Source: Corallium rubrum | Lineage: Eukaryota > Cnidaria > Anthozoa > Scleralcyonacea > Coralliidae | Assembly: GCA_964035015.1 (NCBI GenBank) | Contig: CAXIUP010000126.1 | Coordinates: 270,001-334,000 of the forward strand | Direction: 5' to 3' | Length of the DNA stretch: 64,000 bases | Shown here: piece by piece, positions 1 to 11,200 of the stretch | How positions within the stretch are numbered: position 1 is the stretch's first letter | How the letters are laid out: each line of letters begins with the position of its first letter | Program-made: the position numbers and the translations under genes | Notes under the pieces: model-generated | The model's database searches: none | Seen by the model: the letters and a program-made list of their open reading frames with translations, nothing else | What the model was told of the DNA's origin: nothing

Positions 1-258
1 GGTTGATTGCTTAATATTGCCTGAATTCCAGAGGGTTTTTGTCAGTGAGAATTTCGTCGGCAGGGATTCTGTGGGCTCACTACCAGTTGTCCAGTGCCAC
101 AGCTGCAAGCAAAATCATTGCTATACTACTTTTTCTAGTCATACTTACTTTTTATCACACGTCGTCACTTCGATGTCAGTAAGATAGGTTTCTGTTCCTT
201 AAAAGGTAAATACAAAGAACAGATACCGACGCAATATGCGGAGAACGAACTTATCAGT

Positions 259-355
259 ACAGTAGAACCTCGTTAATGACGACCATCGTCCGGCCAAAAA
301 AACGTTATAATAACGAGGTTCTCGTATTAATGGGGTGGTCGTATGGTGGGATTCC
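259..355. mobile_element. Tigger/pogo-like terminal repeat fragment
   Basis: The string CAGTAGAACCTCGTTAATGA and a nearby inverted partner (AACGAGGTTCTCGTATTAAT) resemble the terminal inverted repeats of pogo/Tigger-type elements, which often begin CAGTAGAACCTCG. No transposase is present. It lies within or just past the copy A alpha-kinase introns. Fragment only. Confidence 0.35.
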
Positions 356-714
356 ACTACAATGAAAGGCATCACCCAAAGTCATCGATGCATGAATGTA
401 ACCTAAGCCGTGGACAACGACAATAAAAGCTGCGGAAATAAGCCACTATTTTTTTTTCATTCTCAGCTATACCATTGTATCTAGTCAAATGCACGAGCAA
501 GAGAGTCGACAAGATTGTGTCATATACCACCGACTACAACTATAACTCTCAATTAGTCAGTCTAACACGCGTCAAAATTATTTTGAAAAGATTGTCTTGT
601 AAGAAGGAATAGCCCTCCGCACAGAGGACGTCCATTGTTTTTATGTTGACATGTTCTCCCATTTCCTATTAGTACCAGTAAGTTTAGTCGTAACTAGCAA
701 GAGCATGCTATTAC

Positions 715-3700
715 CTTGAAGATCCGTCAAAAGCAAAGCACCTCTTGAGAACTCTAAGCTCCAGTGCACAAAGGAAAGACACTTGAGGCCTATCTTTTCT
801 GTTTCACCGGCTGCTGTTGCTCTTCCAGTATTGTTCAAGAACTTCTTAAACACTTTGTACTTTATCTTTGGTTCAAGGCAGTATGCTGTGGCAGAATTCC
901 GACTAACCAGGAGATATGATGGAAGAACACTGCAATAAGTATGTAAATATAGTGATTATTTCTCTTTAGTTTTCCAATAAAAACAATAGGCACATAAAAG
1001 AGTCTATCAATTTCTTTAGCCAATTTTGACAGATGGTATTTTCCATGTATGCACTTGATCTGTGAACTCGTGCTATTTTAATAACCTTTGGAAAACTCAT
1101 GCATTCCTGCATGTCTCTTTCTTTTTTTTTGCGAATTCCACTCAAAACCATGCTATTACCTAAACTTTATATTTAGTCATTTAGGCAGTAGTACTCAAGG
1201 AAGGCAGTAAATGAGATAAAAAAATTCAGCATCATTTCACCTCGAATCCATCACAACAATATAACTAAAAATATTTCTTTGTTTTGTGTGTTATGTTACT
1301 TATGCTCATGTAAATCTGCATACCTTGGAAACGATCCGATAATCGATTTCGTTTTCTCTTTAAATATGATGCAAAGTCTGTTTTCCATGCTCTGCGTTTG
1401 CACTTCCTATGGGGGGAACAGTACGCAGAAACAATCAGTATTAAGTACAATGGTTAATAAAATAATCGCAGCATTATACAATAGCTTAGCGCATGCCAGC
1501 ACATGCTCATGATAGAAACTATACCTTTTGGCATAAATACACATGATCACGCTTTGTATCGTTAACGGTTCTTTTTGATAATTGCTTAACGACAACCGAT
1601 TCGTTCAAGATTTCTGCATGTTTCGCCCCTCGAGAAATCTCATCTAACGTAATAGTTGCGTCATAATAACATCTCAAGCCGCCTCTTCCAACAAGAATGC
1701 CTAACTCCATCCTGCATTCACCGACGTCGACCCATTGACCCGCAAGTGTTTTTGGACTGACTTCAAAGGTCGATATAGTAAAAGTTTCTAGAATGTCAAA
1801 CAAAAACATTTAGATAGAGGTGTGATTTATTTTAACCAACTACAAACGCGTGCAAGATAGTTGACACATTTCAAACATATGAGCATCTTCATATTCATGC
1901 AAAGAAAGTCTTAAGGAAAAATCAGACTGATTTGAAGGAAACTGCTATGGGTTAAACAGCCGCAAAACAAATGTATACGCTGTTTTGTTGGCCAACATTG
2001 ATTTGGAGAAAGGAGTTAAGGCCATAAGGCCTATTCACAGCAAATCCTAGCAAATTAGCGTTAATGTAGTAAGTTGCCTCGAGTTTTTTTGCTACCGACT
2101 GCAACTGCTAGCGCGTGTACAGTCTACTTAATGAAATACGTTGTAACACACCTTCGCTTTCGTCGAAACGGTAACAAGTTTGACCGGCATCCATCATGTT
2201 TCTTAGCGCAGATCCCTGTAGTATATTAAATAATCATTTCTCGTTTTTGGATATGAACGCGCGATGTTGTTTGTTTGCTTTTTCTTTTGTTTTTTCATAT
2301 CTCTATTACAGCAAGCGACGGATAAAAGTTCTTGCGGCGGATGTTATTCCTTGCTTTTATTCCTTGCTTTTGGCTACTAAATTGCGGTCCTTACTGATGC
2401 ATGAGTAAATTAACATGTAAATGTAGAAAACTTTAAATGTAGGTTTATCTCTACCTTTTTCTCTATTTTCTGGATCCAATTTTCTTTCATGTTCCACTCC
2501 TGGACGCTATAGATTATAAACAGAAATCACGGTCATTTATATCCTTCGAGTTCTGTAGGCTGTAGTCTTAGGCCTCAAATTATTCATTATATGCCTTCAC
2601 ATTTCTAGTCCTCGACAATATGGTTTTACCAGCACGAAATGACTCACGCTCATCGCTACACCTCTGTAACAAAATTCTGCGCCTTTTAACATTGATTCTC
2701 CTAATAGGAGAATCAATATTATAAGGCGCAAAAATTAAGTAACTAACGGATTCTGTCTTCTATGCGTGCATGTACGCATGTATAAATGATATTACAAAAA
2801 TATGTTGCAGACGTTCAATGAATATGGTGTGTAGAAATATACAACTTACAGTATACTTGCTCTGTTTATGTAACTTACCATACCACTCGAGAAATTCCTG
2901 TTAGACGACGTTTCTTTGAAAAAAAAAATGACTTGAGAGAAATTCACAACTTAGCTACAGCACCAACTTTAACCTTCGTGTAATGTTTCATACTACCTAT
3001 ACTAAATAATTAGTTTCGATAAAGTTGCTTTTTCTATAAGAATGTTTTTAGATTAACCTAAAGATTACTTGGGAGATAAAGCAATGGATATCTATTCAAA
3101 CTTAAGTTTAATCATTTACGCGTTTTTTTTTTGTGCTTTGTCGTTAAACTGAACAATTGACTACGGGACACAAACATTTATAAACACGTCACATCAAAAC
3201 TGGAAATACTAAACATAGATAGGAAGTAATTCAGTTTAGTTTAATTCACCTCTTGCACGGTTGCCAGTTTTATCACCCAGTATTCTACAATAAATGCAAC
3301 AATAAGGTATACAGATATGGGTCACTGCAGTTTTAATCAGCCAGAAGAGGTCAGTTTTTATTTAGTGTCTACTTTTGTATCATAATTATTTAGTCTATAT
3401 CTTTCTCAAATCATTAATAATTCAAGAAAAACACAAGAAATCACGCAATAATTTGGCTAGATATAATATATCATTTCACCAATAAAATTAGGTTGTTATA
3501 ACACTAAATAATCTCAACATTTAAATAAAGTTATTATAGTCAAGACAAGTGTTGTGGAAACACTACGTTTAGAATTTATTTGCTAAGATTTCGGCCTGAA
3601 TTGTTTTCTGGTAAAGCTTCGCTGCTGCAGATGATTGAAACGTTTTGCTGGCTCGACTCCACCTTAGACTAAAACAAAGAAAAGAATAATGCAGCGTAAG

Positions 3701-4077
3701 TCGGTAAGTATAATATTGTAATACACAAAAATATTCCATTCCGTGTACGATGGTAATTTATCAGATCAGGTGCTTGCATTTACGTGCTCTTTCATATTCC
3801 CACTGGAATTTTCCTGTCTGGGTAACACGCCAAACCGTTTGGTATTTAACAGTTTCACGAGCTCAGAAACTGTCAGTTGTGGATCCGGCGTAGCTGTCCA
3901 TTTTGCACCCGGTCTATAGGTGTACAGTTTCTGTGGACCTTCCATGTCGAAAAGCAACTTTCCTCTATCCAGCAGATCCTGCTGCCCTGTTTCCGATTCA
4001 ATAATCACATCTTGCGGAGGAGCGCTATTTGTGACCGTGTTTAATCTTGTCAATTTTAGTGGCGTGAGAGAAACCTA
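715..4077 (-). CDS. Alpha-kinase domain gene, copy A (partial, leaves window at left)
   Basis: Predicted atypical (alpha-class) Ser/Thr kinase. Exons read on the minus strand: 4077-about 3770 (N-terminal module with GPQKLYTYRPGAKW), a possible linker exon near 3672-3580, 1787-1525 (N-lobe: glycine-rich GILVGRGGLRCYYDA, then the VVVKQL lysine strand), 1406-1324 (EVQTQ...SFP) and 929-715 (ending FSRGALLLTDLQG, an alpha-kinase hallmark). All have AG/GT borders and compatible phases, and none contains a stop. The 1787-1525 and 929-715 exons match copy B (11462 onward) in position and phase; the last is 215 bases in both. The GNYGPGAF-type C-lobe exon seen in copy B is not visible here and should lie beyond base 1. 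The first exon shown has no ATG and begins at a splice acceptor, so an upstream exon is missing or unrecognised. Kinase class comes from known family motifs; substrate unknown. Confidence 0.75.
1810..3575. other. Intronic DNA of alpha-kinase copy A with a small foldback
   Basis: No convincing coding. A short perfect-arm foldback lies at about 2683-2730 (TGCGCCTT and ATTGATTCTCCTA with inverted partners). The rest is AT-rich sequence without recognisable features. Confidence 0.5.
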
Positions 4078-4527
4078 AAAAAATCAAACATATATATCGT
4101 ATACATCGTATATATTGTACTTGAGAACCTAAAGACAAATGAACTAATATATAATATATACAATTATAGTATATATATATATATATATATACACTGTATA
4201 TATATATATATATATATATTTATTATACCCTCACAATTAATCATCCAATCAAATGTCTACATTAGCGTCACGTGCCAGCCCAATATGTTAGGATGTAGGG
4301 CAACTACATAGTGGGCAGCAACCTTTGGACAGGTGCACAAGGTATATTTACTTTTTAATCGCACGATTATTTGTTCGATATAATAAAACACCTATTGGAT
4401 TCATCTTCGCCCGATATGGAAAATATTTAAGTCTCAAATTTTAATATTAGGCTCGACCTTCGGTCTCGCCCAATTTTCGACTTAAATATTTTGCCATACC
4501 GGGCTCAGATTAATCCAATAAGTTATA

Positions 4528-4558
<31 letters not shown>

Positions 4559-4896
4559 TATATCGCATGTTGTATATCACATATCACCATAGTGATATCA
4601 CATATCACATACTGTAGACGAGAACTACATACGATAACGCTGGTTCATCTTTAATAAAACTAAAAACTAAACACAATATCGTCCGATTACAAGCAAGAGA
4701 ATCAAAACATGTGTTCGCACTTTTTAGCGATAAAAACAAAACGATATAAACGTCGCACATTTTCTGTCCTTTTCGCAAGTCGCTTCGACACATCATATTT
4801 CATATTTCATATATTAAATATCACATATCATGTATATAGTGTAAATTAGGAAGCACTAAACAATAAATAGAACAAAAGTAATACCGAATAAATCCT
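4078..4896. other. AT-rich intergenic stretch with TA microsatellites
   Basis: Contains alternating TA tracts near 4167-4223 and 4529-4549 and several short CATATATCA-like repeats between 4550 and 4840. No gene is supported. A PLE begins downstream. Confidence 0.5.
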
Positions 4897-6243
4897 ATGG
4901 ATTACGATATTATAGATGAGGCAGAGTTACTGGCAATTGACCTTACCGACACACAAACTGACAATGACTTAGAACAACACACTACTGAGGACAACCAAAC
5001 TAACAACCCCACACAAACCACTCAGGTTCACGAAGCTAACTCTACCACTACTAACAACGACCTTTTTGACATGACAAACCTCAATGACAGCATTTTTAAC
5101 AATGTTACCACACACCCCAACTCTATTCCCTCCATGACTACATCTCACAACACCAACAGTCTCTATTTGGACAAACACATACACTCCCACAACACAACCC
5201 CACAGTCTATTAACCTTATCCACCACTCCACACCCAACAGTACACATACAGACAGTGGCATACACACACTACACAGAACCATACATAATACCAACACCAC
5301 AGTCCACAATACAATCAACACAACTACTAACACAAACACGACTCCTGATCCTGTCAACGACGGTGCTTCTACTAGCACAATGACTGACCAAAACAACACT
5401 ACCAACATAGACATCAATGACATACCCAACCATTTACTAGGACCCTTTAGAACACTCTGCATACTCAAACACAAACGAAACAAACAACAAGCTACTATCG
5501 ACAATCTCAGAGAACACCAAAAAACTAAGACTACTCCCAGCAACCTCCAAATCAGTAAAAAATGCCCACACGACCTACCCCTACAGCTTAGAGAACAATG
5601 GGAAAGTACACTTAACGACACCTCCAACAAACTACTCAACATTACACTGGACTATCACCATTCCCTACTACAAGACACTCACAACAAAATACAACATCTT
5701 GAACAACGTATCCTTAATGACACCAATGACAAACCACTAGCTATACAAATCATCAACCGCACCCACGAAATAGGAGACCAATACACCAGACGAGTTATCA
5801 CTTCCAAAATCAAAGCAACAAAACGACTCCAACGACCACAACACAACCCATACAAGATCAACTCTAACAACCAACAACCCTCCCACAGTTCAACAAACCC
5901 ACACCCCACTAGACAAGTTGACACTACACAACACATATACACACCCACCCCTATTACCAACCGACCACAACCAACACCCCAACCTTCCCTGGCTCCACAA
6001 ACTAACAACATACACCACCATCCCACACACAGCAAACTCACACCATTACTCTCTATCCAGACCACCCCACCAATACTTCCCTCCAACCCACATCCCCGTT
6101 TTACACCATCCTCCACCACCATAAGACAACACCAACGAAACACAAATACCACTCATAGCAACATAACACCAGCCATTACCTCACTAGTCGAACAAGGCAT
6201 TCAGGATTTTATCCACAAACACATACGCAACCCACCCCGATAA
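4897..6243 (+). CDS. PLE 1 N-terminal Thr/Asn-rich region
   Basis: 448-codon frame opening at an ATG (MDYDIIDEAELLAIDLTDTQ). The first 170 residues are a low-complexity Asn/Thr/His stretch. Residues about 170-310 are more ordinary and likely helical, with many Lys/Arg and His. The C-terminal third is Pro/Thr/His-rich. It precedes the RT in the same orientation and ends about 10 bases after the in-frame continuation of the RT reading starts, so it is probably the N-terminal part of one polyprotein broken by a frameshift rather than a separate ORF1. No known domain recognised. Confidence 0.6.
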   Translation: MDYDIIDEAELLAIDLTDTQTDNDLEQHTTEDNQTNNPTQTTQVHEANSTTTNNDLFDMTNLNDSIFNNVTTHPNSIPSMTTSHNTNSLYLDKHIHSHNTTPQSINLIHHSTPNSTHTDSGIHTLHRTIHNTNTTVHNTINTTTNTNTTPDPVNDGASTSTMTDQNNTTNIDINDIPNHLLGPFRTLCILKHKRNKQQATIDNLREHQKTKTTPSNLQISKKCPHDLPLQLREQWESTLNDTSNKLLNITLDYHHSLLQDTHNKIQHLEQRILNDTNDKPLAIQIINRTHEIGDQYTRRVITSKIKATKRLQRPQHNPYKINSNNQQPSHSSTNPHPTRQVDTTQHIYTPTPITNRPQPTPQPSLAPQTNNIHHHPTHSKLTPLLSIQTTPPILPSNPHPRFTPSSTTIRQHQRNTNTTHSNITPAITSLVEQGIQDFIHKHIRNPPR

Positions 6244-6689
6244 CGACCCAACATACCACTTACTACCAAAAAACCTCACTAAATACATAAAAGGCAAACG
6301 TAACCACTACAACAATAGATACAACAACAAACTCAAATTACAGAAACAAGTGCATAACCACCTCGTCAACAACAGTGTAGTAAACCTCTCCAATGAACCA
6401 CTACCCAAATCGACTACCAACCGTTTATCCAAAGGACTTAAATTTGTTCCCACACCTAAACCTACACACTACAACACCATCTACAACTCCTTTCTCAAAT
6501 ATAGATGCAACATGTACACCAAGTACCTCTTTGGTAACCATCACACTACCCGACACCCCTTCAAAACTCCAACTAACTTCACCCCACCCACTCCTGACAA
6601 CCCCAACTTACTTGAATACATTTCACAGGCTTACTATGACTTAAAAACCAATCACACAACCCTCCCAAACGCAACATATCTACAACTGA

Positions 6690-8164
6690 ATGTAACTCTA
6701 TCACTGAACTGATTAACAACGACAATCTCATTGTCAAACCAGCTGACAAAGGTGGTGCCATCGTCATCTGGCCAAAAATAGACTATCTCACTGAAGCCTA
6801 CAAACAACTCAACAACACAAACCACTACCAGAAAATACCAAATGACCTCACACAACATATACAACACACAACATATACAACAACAAAGCAGAACCTTGGT
6901 CACACTTATGCACAATGACCAACTCATCGATGACACAACACGTAAATACCTCCTCCCACAAAACAACACTAACATACCAACACTTTACCTTCTTCCTAAA
7001 ATACACAAACCCAACATCCCAGGTAGACCCATTATTTCAGGTTGTGGGGGTCCTACAGTAAAACTCTCACAGTATGCTGATCACCTCCTCAAACCACTTT
7101 TGAACCATATACCCTCCTACATCAAAGACACCACTGACTTCCTTGAACGCATATTCTCACTTAACAACAACAACCTACCTACTGGACTTATACTCATTAC
7201 CACAGATGTCAAAAGTCTGTACACTAACATACCAAATGATGAAGGCATTAAAGCCTGCATTGATATGCTTAGAGAACACAATTATACAACTGACGCCAAC
7301 ATAGACCATATCACCAACACACTTTCACTTATACTGAACAATAACTTTTTCTCCTTCAACAATGACTACTACCTACAAATACATGGCACAGCCATGGGTT
7401 CCCCAATGGCCCCTACTTATGCTAATATTTTCATGTCAGTCCTGGAAAATCAAATGCTCCTTAATGCACCTAATGGTCTCACTCCAATTGAATGGATAAG
7501 ATTCATTGATGACGTTTTTGCTTTGTGGACCCATGGAATTGAAGCACTTTTACAATTCTTTGACTATCTCAATACATTCCACCCAACCATTAAATTTGAC
7601 TATGACTACTCTGACAAATCAGTTAACTTCCTTGACACTACTATTTACCTCAATCAAAACAATCAACTTCTTTCTGACCTCTATACCAAACCTACAGACA
7701 GGACTTTACTTCTTCACAATGACTCCTTTCACCCAACAACTTGCAAAGAAGGTATAATCTACAGTCAAGCACTTAGATATCGCCGTATCATCACAGATGA
7801 CGAACTACTACAAAAACGACTCAACAATCTTTCTGTTATATTAATTAACAGGGGATACAAACTCGACACCATCAACAAAGCATTTCAACGAGTCACACAA
7901 CACTCACAACATGACATACTACACAAAGACAAACCTGAAAAATCCATTAACAGCCCCATTTTTTCCACCCCTTACAACACTAACACTACACACATAGGAC
8001 AAATTTTACGGAAACACTGGCACCTAATTGAGAACGATTGCACATTGAGCATTCTCTGGCCAGAAGCTCCAATAGTGGCATATCAAAAAAACAAAAACCT
8101 CAAAGACTCCCTCGTACGTGCCAAACTAAGAACAGACTCTACTCCTGACAACCACACACTATAA
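6690..8164 (+). CDS. PLE 1 reverse transcriptase
   Basis: Encodes an RNA-directed DNA polymerase of the Penelope class. Open reading in this frame begins near 6665, before the first ATG at 6842. Ordered RT motifs run from KPADKGG through PKIHKP, DVKSLYTN and MGSPMAPTYAN to FIDDVF, followed by the thumb-like region (NFLDTTIYLN, then SQALRYRRI). The catalytic aspartates are present (D in TTDVKS, DD in FIDDVF). The frame ends after DSTPDNHTL without the Cys-rich linker or GIY-YIG nuclease usual in canonical Penelope proteins. Confidence 0.85.
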
Positions 8165-9156
8165 CCCCTACTACACTACACGAACCTTGGTCAATTGTCT
8201 AAAAGCTCTGCTATCAGTCTACATGAACCAGTACTACAAGAGGAACCATTTCCACCCATGTGGATTGTACAGTCTAACATTGCCCAAGATTCTGGCTTCA
8301 AGTTTCTCAAGGACAACTATACTTGACTCCCCACCAACATCAGAGGAAATCAGATATGGATCACCAGCGAATCACTACGTGGAACATTAACCACCATTCA
8401 CAAACACCCTGGAAGAAATACTTATAAAATCAATAACCTGCAAGAACTATTAGCACCTCTATAATCATAATTGAACTAATCATTACAAATAGCCTGGAAG
8501 AACTACTTATAAATACTCTGGAAGGGATCACTATCGATTAGTGTCTTCAATCAACATACAATATTAACTTCCTCCAACAATGATTATTTATCTTTACTAT
8601 ATATAATTATTTTGTAAGCTGTCCATCATAATCACTCCAATTATTTTTTTTTTTACTTACATATCTACAACCACACCACTACCAGCAATTGTATATTCAC
8701 ATACCCCTTACCTACACCACTATTCGCTCACAAATGACCTCTTACCTCCTTATATGTGAACCACACATCCACTACCACACAACTCTTCCACTACCAGTAC
8801 ACCAATACAATCAATTTACAAGCATCAACCGACCCTACCTACCCTAGACCTCTACTACACCCTAATATTCCTGTACCTTCCCCTTATTCAATGTCGGTTT
8901 TTATATTTTCACACAGTCTGGTCCTCATTTTTAATTACCTCATGCGTATAATTGACAGCAATGACCTCTGTCTCTCAATTTACAATTGTACACCATCACA
9001 GCAACACCTTGTCCTTGACCTTTATCTTCCCTGCAAACCACCCACTTCTTTCTGTATGGTTACAATTATTGCCAACTCGGCCATATTTGCAATATAATGC
9101 CACCTTAAAAACAAGTTAACTCACCCTTCAACTTACAATCACTCCCTCTCAAACAC

Positions 9157-9226
<70 letters not shown>

Positions 9227-9714
9227 TAAACATAAATTCACTTATACAGACACATTATGTTGGACAGTTAGCCTTATAGTTACTTCAACCATGTCATTCA
9301 CTTATTTTACTCTTTTAATCCGTTTAAATTTACATAACCAAGCAACTATGTGTACAAGGGTGGACAATATGAAGTTAACTACTAATACTATACTTTGTTT
9401 AAACACTACCTTGGTCCTCCACACCTCATTGTAAATATAACTCTGTAATTCACTAGTTTTGCACTCTCTTGTTTACCTCAGGTTATATTCATAATTTACC
9501 AAAATACAATCTACCTATAATGCTTACCTCTTTTGCTAGATAGGATGCCCTTAAGGCCACAGCGTAATACTCTATCTTTTCAAATTCACCTGAATAACCG
9601 CTTCAACAACCAGTTTATCTGCCCTTCGGTTTTGTACTGTCCAAACTCGCCCCAGAGAACCTCTCACTAACACAATATTATCCCTACATGACCCTACGAC
9701 CACTCCTAGAACCT
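8165..9714. other. PLE 1 3' flank and non-coding sequence
   Basis: A/C-rich sequence like the element upstream, including short unfounded frames, then a CA microsatellite. Probably 3' untranslated sequence of PLE 1 or its flank. No gene supported. Confidence 0.4.
9158..9224 (+). repeat. (CA)n microsatellite
   Basis: About 33 uninterrupted CA units. Confidence 0.98.
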
Positions 9715-10083
9715 TGACCTTGCCCACTACCCCCCCCCCCCGAAACTCCTACGTAAACACGCGCACCTTTAGCTGGAACCTGGTAACGAATGATGCAACA
9801 CACTTTACCCTGCAACAACATACGTACGCCCTCATTGCGCATTTGGAGACTAACGACAGAGGAGCACAATTCTTTTCCTTGTCACGCTATACTACGAGCC
9901 TTGCTACAAACGAAAACGTTCCTTTCATCCTTCTCTACCCAACCCGTGATGCTGAGACGCGTTGGATTCAATAAAAAAGCAAGCAACAAGTTCGGTAAGC
10001 ACTCACTTTATCTCTATTATTGTTATAGTGTTATTATTCTTGTCTAACTATTTACTTAATCACATTGACTCCCAACCCCAAAT

Positions 10084-10129
10084 CCCTGCTGATGAGACCA
10101 ATTCAGAAGGTCGAAACGTGCGTCCAGGG
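10084..10129 (+). ncRNA. Type I hammerhead ribozyme, PLE-associated
   Basis: All core elements are present in order: stem I 5' strand CCCTG (10084-10088), CTGATGAG core (10089-10096), stem II ACC/GGT with loop (10097-10111), CGAAAC (10112-10117), a minimal stem III/loop GTGC (10118-10121), GTC cleavage triplet (10122-10124), then CAGGG (10125-10129), which pairs exactly with CCCTG. Minimal-stem-III hammerheads are known in the terminal repeats of Penelope-like elements. The upstream PLE 1 is on the same strand and is the likely owner, though about 2 kb separate its RT stop from the ribozyme. Self-cleavage is predicted at 3' of the GTC. Confidence 0.82.
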
Positions 10130-10982
10130 TTGTGTCCTAAGATCCTGATTGCACTTTACTTATACGTTACAAATCTTTTTCTTTCTCTGATGTTTTCACA
10201 TGATTCTTAAGCATGATATCTACACTGCATGTCCAACAGCGGTTCCGCGTCACTTTTTCATACGCAAAATAGCCAGAGGCTAATTGCGCTTTTTATTCAA
10301 ATCACCCCCTAATCTCTCTCGTTTTTCAACAATACACGACGGAAACTCCTTTGTGGTTCCCATTAACTACATTTTAACCTATAAAAAATTAAAATAAAAA
10401 AGGTTTAGTTTCTTGCCTGTTTTCTCCCCCTTTCCCTATAACAAGTTTTCCCTCGTGCATATTTAACTTTTCCCTCGTGCATATTTAACTTTTTAAAACG
10501 GTTTTACTTTTACACAATTACAGGAATGTATAACAAACAAGGTTTCTTTTTTGTTTTACGGAAGAAAAAGGAATGCGAAAAATTAAAGACCTCTTGCAAC
10601 AATACGAAGACTGCCAGAAAGAAAAGAAAGGAGGGAGGGAGCGTTAAAGGAAAAGGAAAAAAAGAAAATAATTTTGTGGTTAGTGAGCATACGTATAGAT
10701 ACGAGTAGTAATAACTGTTGTAGCAATATCAAATGTTATTAAATCAATTTTTGTATTTATTTATATACATTTGCATGATACATTCATGTAAACATTTATC
10801 AACATTGATATAATCAGTAAAGTGTGGTACGTACTTTGTTCTTCGTGAGTCCTTTTTTTACGTTTTACAACAATAATATTGTAACTGTGAATTTGTAAGT
10901 GAAATTCTTTTAATAATTGAAATATTTTACTTAAATTATAATTAAACTTTTTACTCTGTCTAAACAGACAATGGCAGAATAC
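10130..10982. other. Non-coding AT-rich sequence
   Basis: Short direct repeat near 10446-10493 (TTTTCCCTCGTGCATATTTA occurs twice). No convincing gene; a Lys-rich 60-codon frame near 10526 has no supporting features. Confidence 0.45.
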
Positions 10983-11200
10983 ATCGCGAATCTCAACTGC
11001 GCATCAGAATGACGCGTTCTGAGTCGGGATAAAACTTATTTCAATTTATAACATTAGGCTGAGGAATTCAGTACAATGAGTTCAGAAATGTAAATAAAAA
11101 TGCATATGAAAACTGCTGCTTTAGCCTGATGTTATAAAGTTAATTAAGTTTTATCCCGACTCAGAACGCGTCATTCTGATGCGCAGTCGAGATTCGCGAT
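10983..11200. mobile_element. MITE with ~56-base terminal inverted repeats
   Basis: Left arm 10983-11038 begins ATCGCGAATCTCAACTGCGC. Right arm 11145-11200 is its near-perfect inverse (one or two mismatches). About 106 bases of unique sequence lie between and there is no coding. Target duplication not clear. It lies just upstream of the copy B alpha-kinase exons. Confidence 0.85.

Larger units (their letters stand above)
4897..8461 (+). mobile_element. Penelope-like retroelement 1, full RT, no visible GIY-YIG domain
   Basis: Three consecutive plus-strand frames make one interrupted polyprotein. 4897-6243 encodes a Thr/Asn/His-rich N-terminal region of 448 residues with a helical core (NHLLGPFRTLCILKHKRNKQ). 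A frame change near 6235 leads into NLSNEPLPKSTTNRLSKGL; a second near 6660 leads into the reverse transcriptase. RT motifs: VKPADKGGAIV, LLPKIHKPNIPGRPIISGC, TTDVKSLYTNIP, GTAMGSPMAPTYANIF and the catalytic IRFIDDVF. They match the Penelope RT family, which has a YxDD-equivalent FIDD here. The RT frame stops at 8162 and no C-terminal GIY-YIG endonuclease follows, so that domain is lost or replaced. The coding strand is strikingly poor in G and rich in C and A. Confidence 0.85.

Noticed and set aside
4969-6152. Three minus-strand frames of 98-159 codons opposite PLE 1
   Set aside because: Antisense of the A/C-rich PLE coding strand; hydrophobic low-complexity composition expected from complementing Thr/Asn/His codons.
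9714-10210. Overlapping 80-90-codon plus-strand frames
   Set aside because: No domain, no splice support, and one frame overlaps the hammerhead ribozyme.
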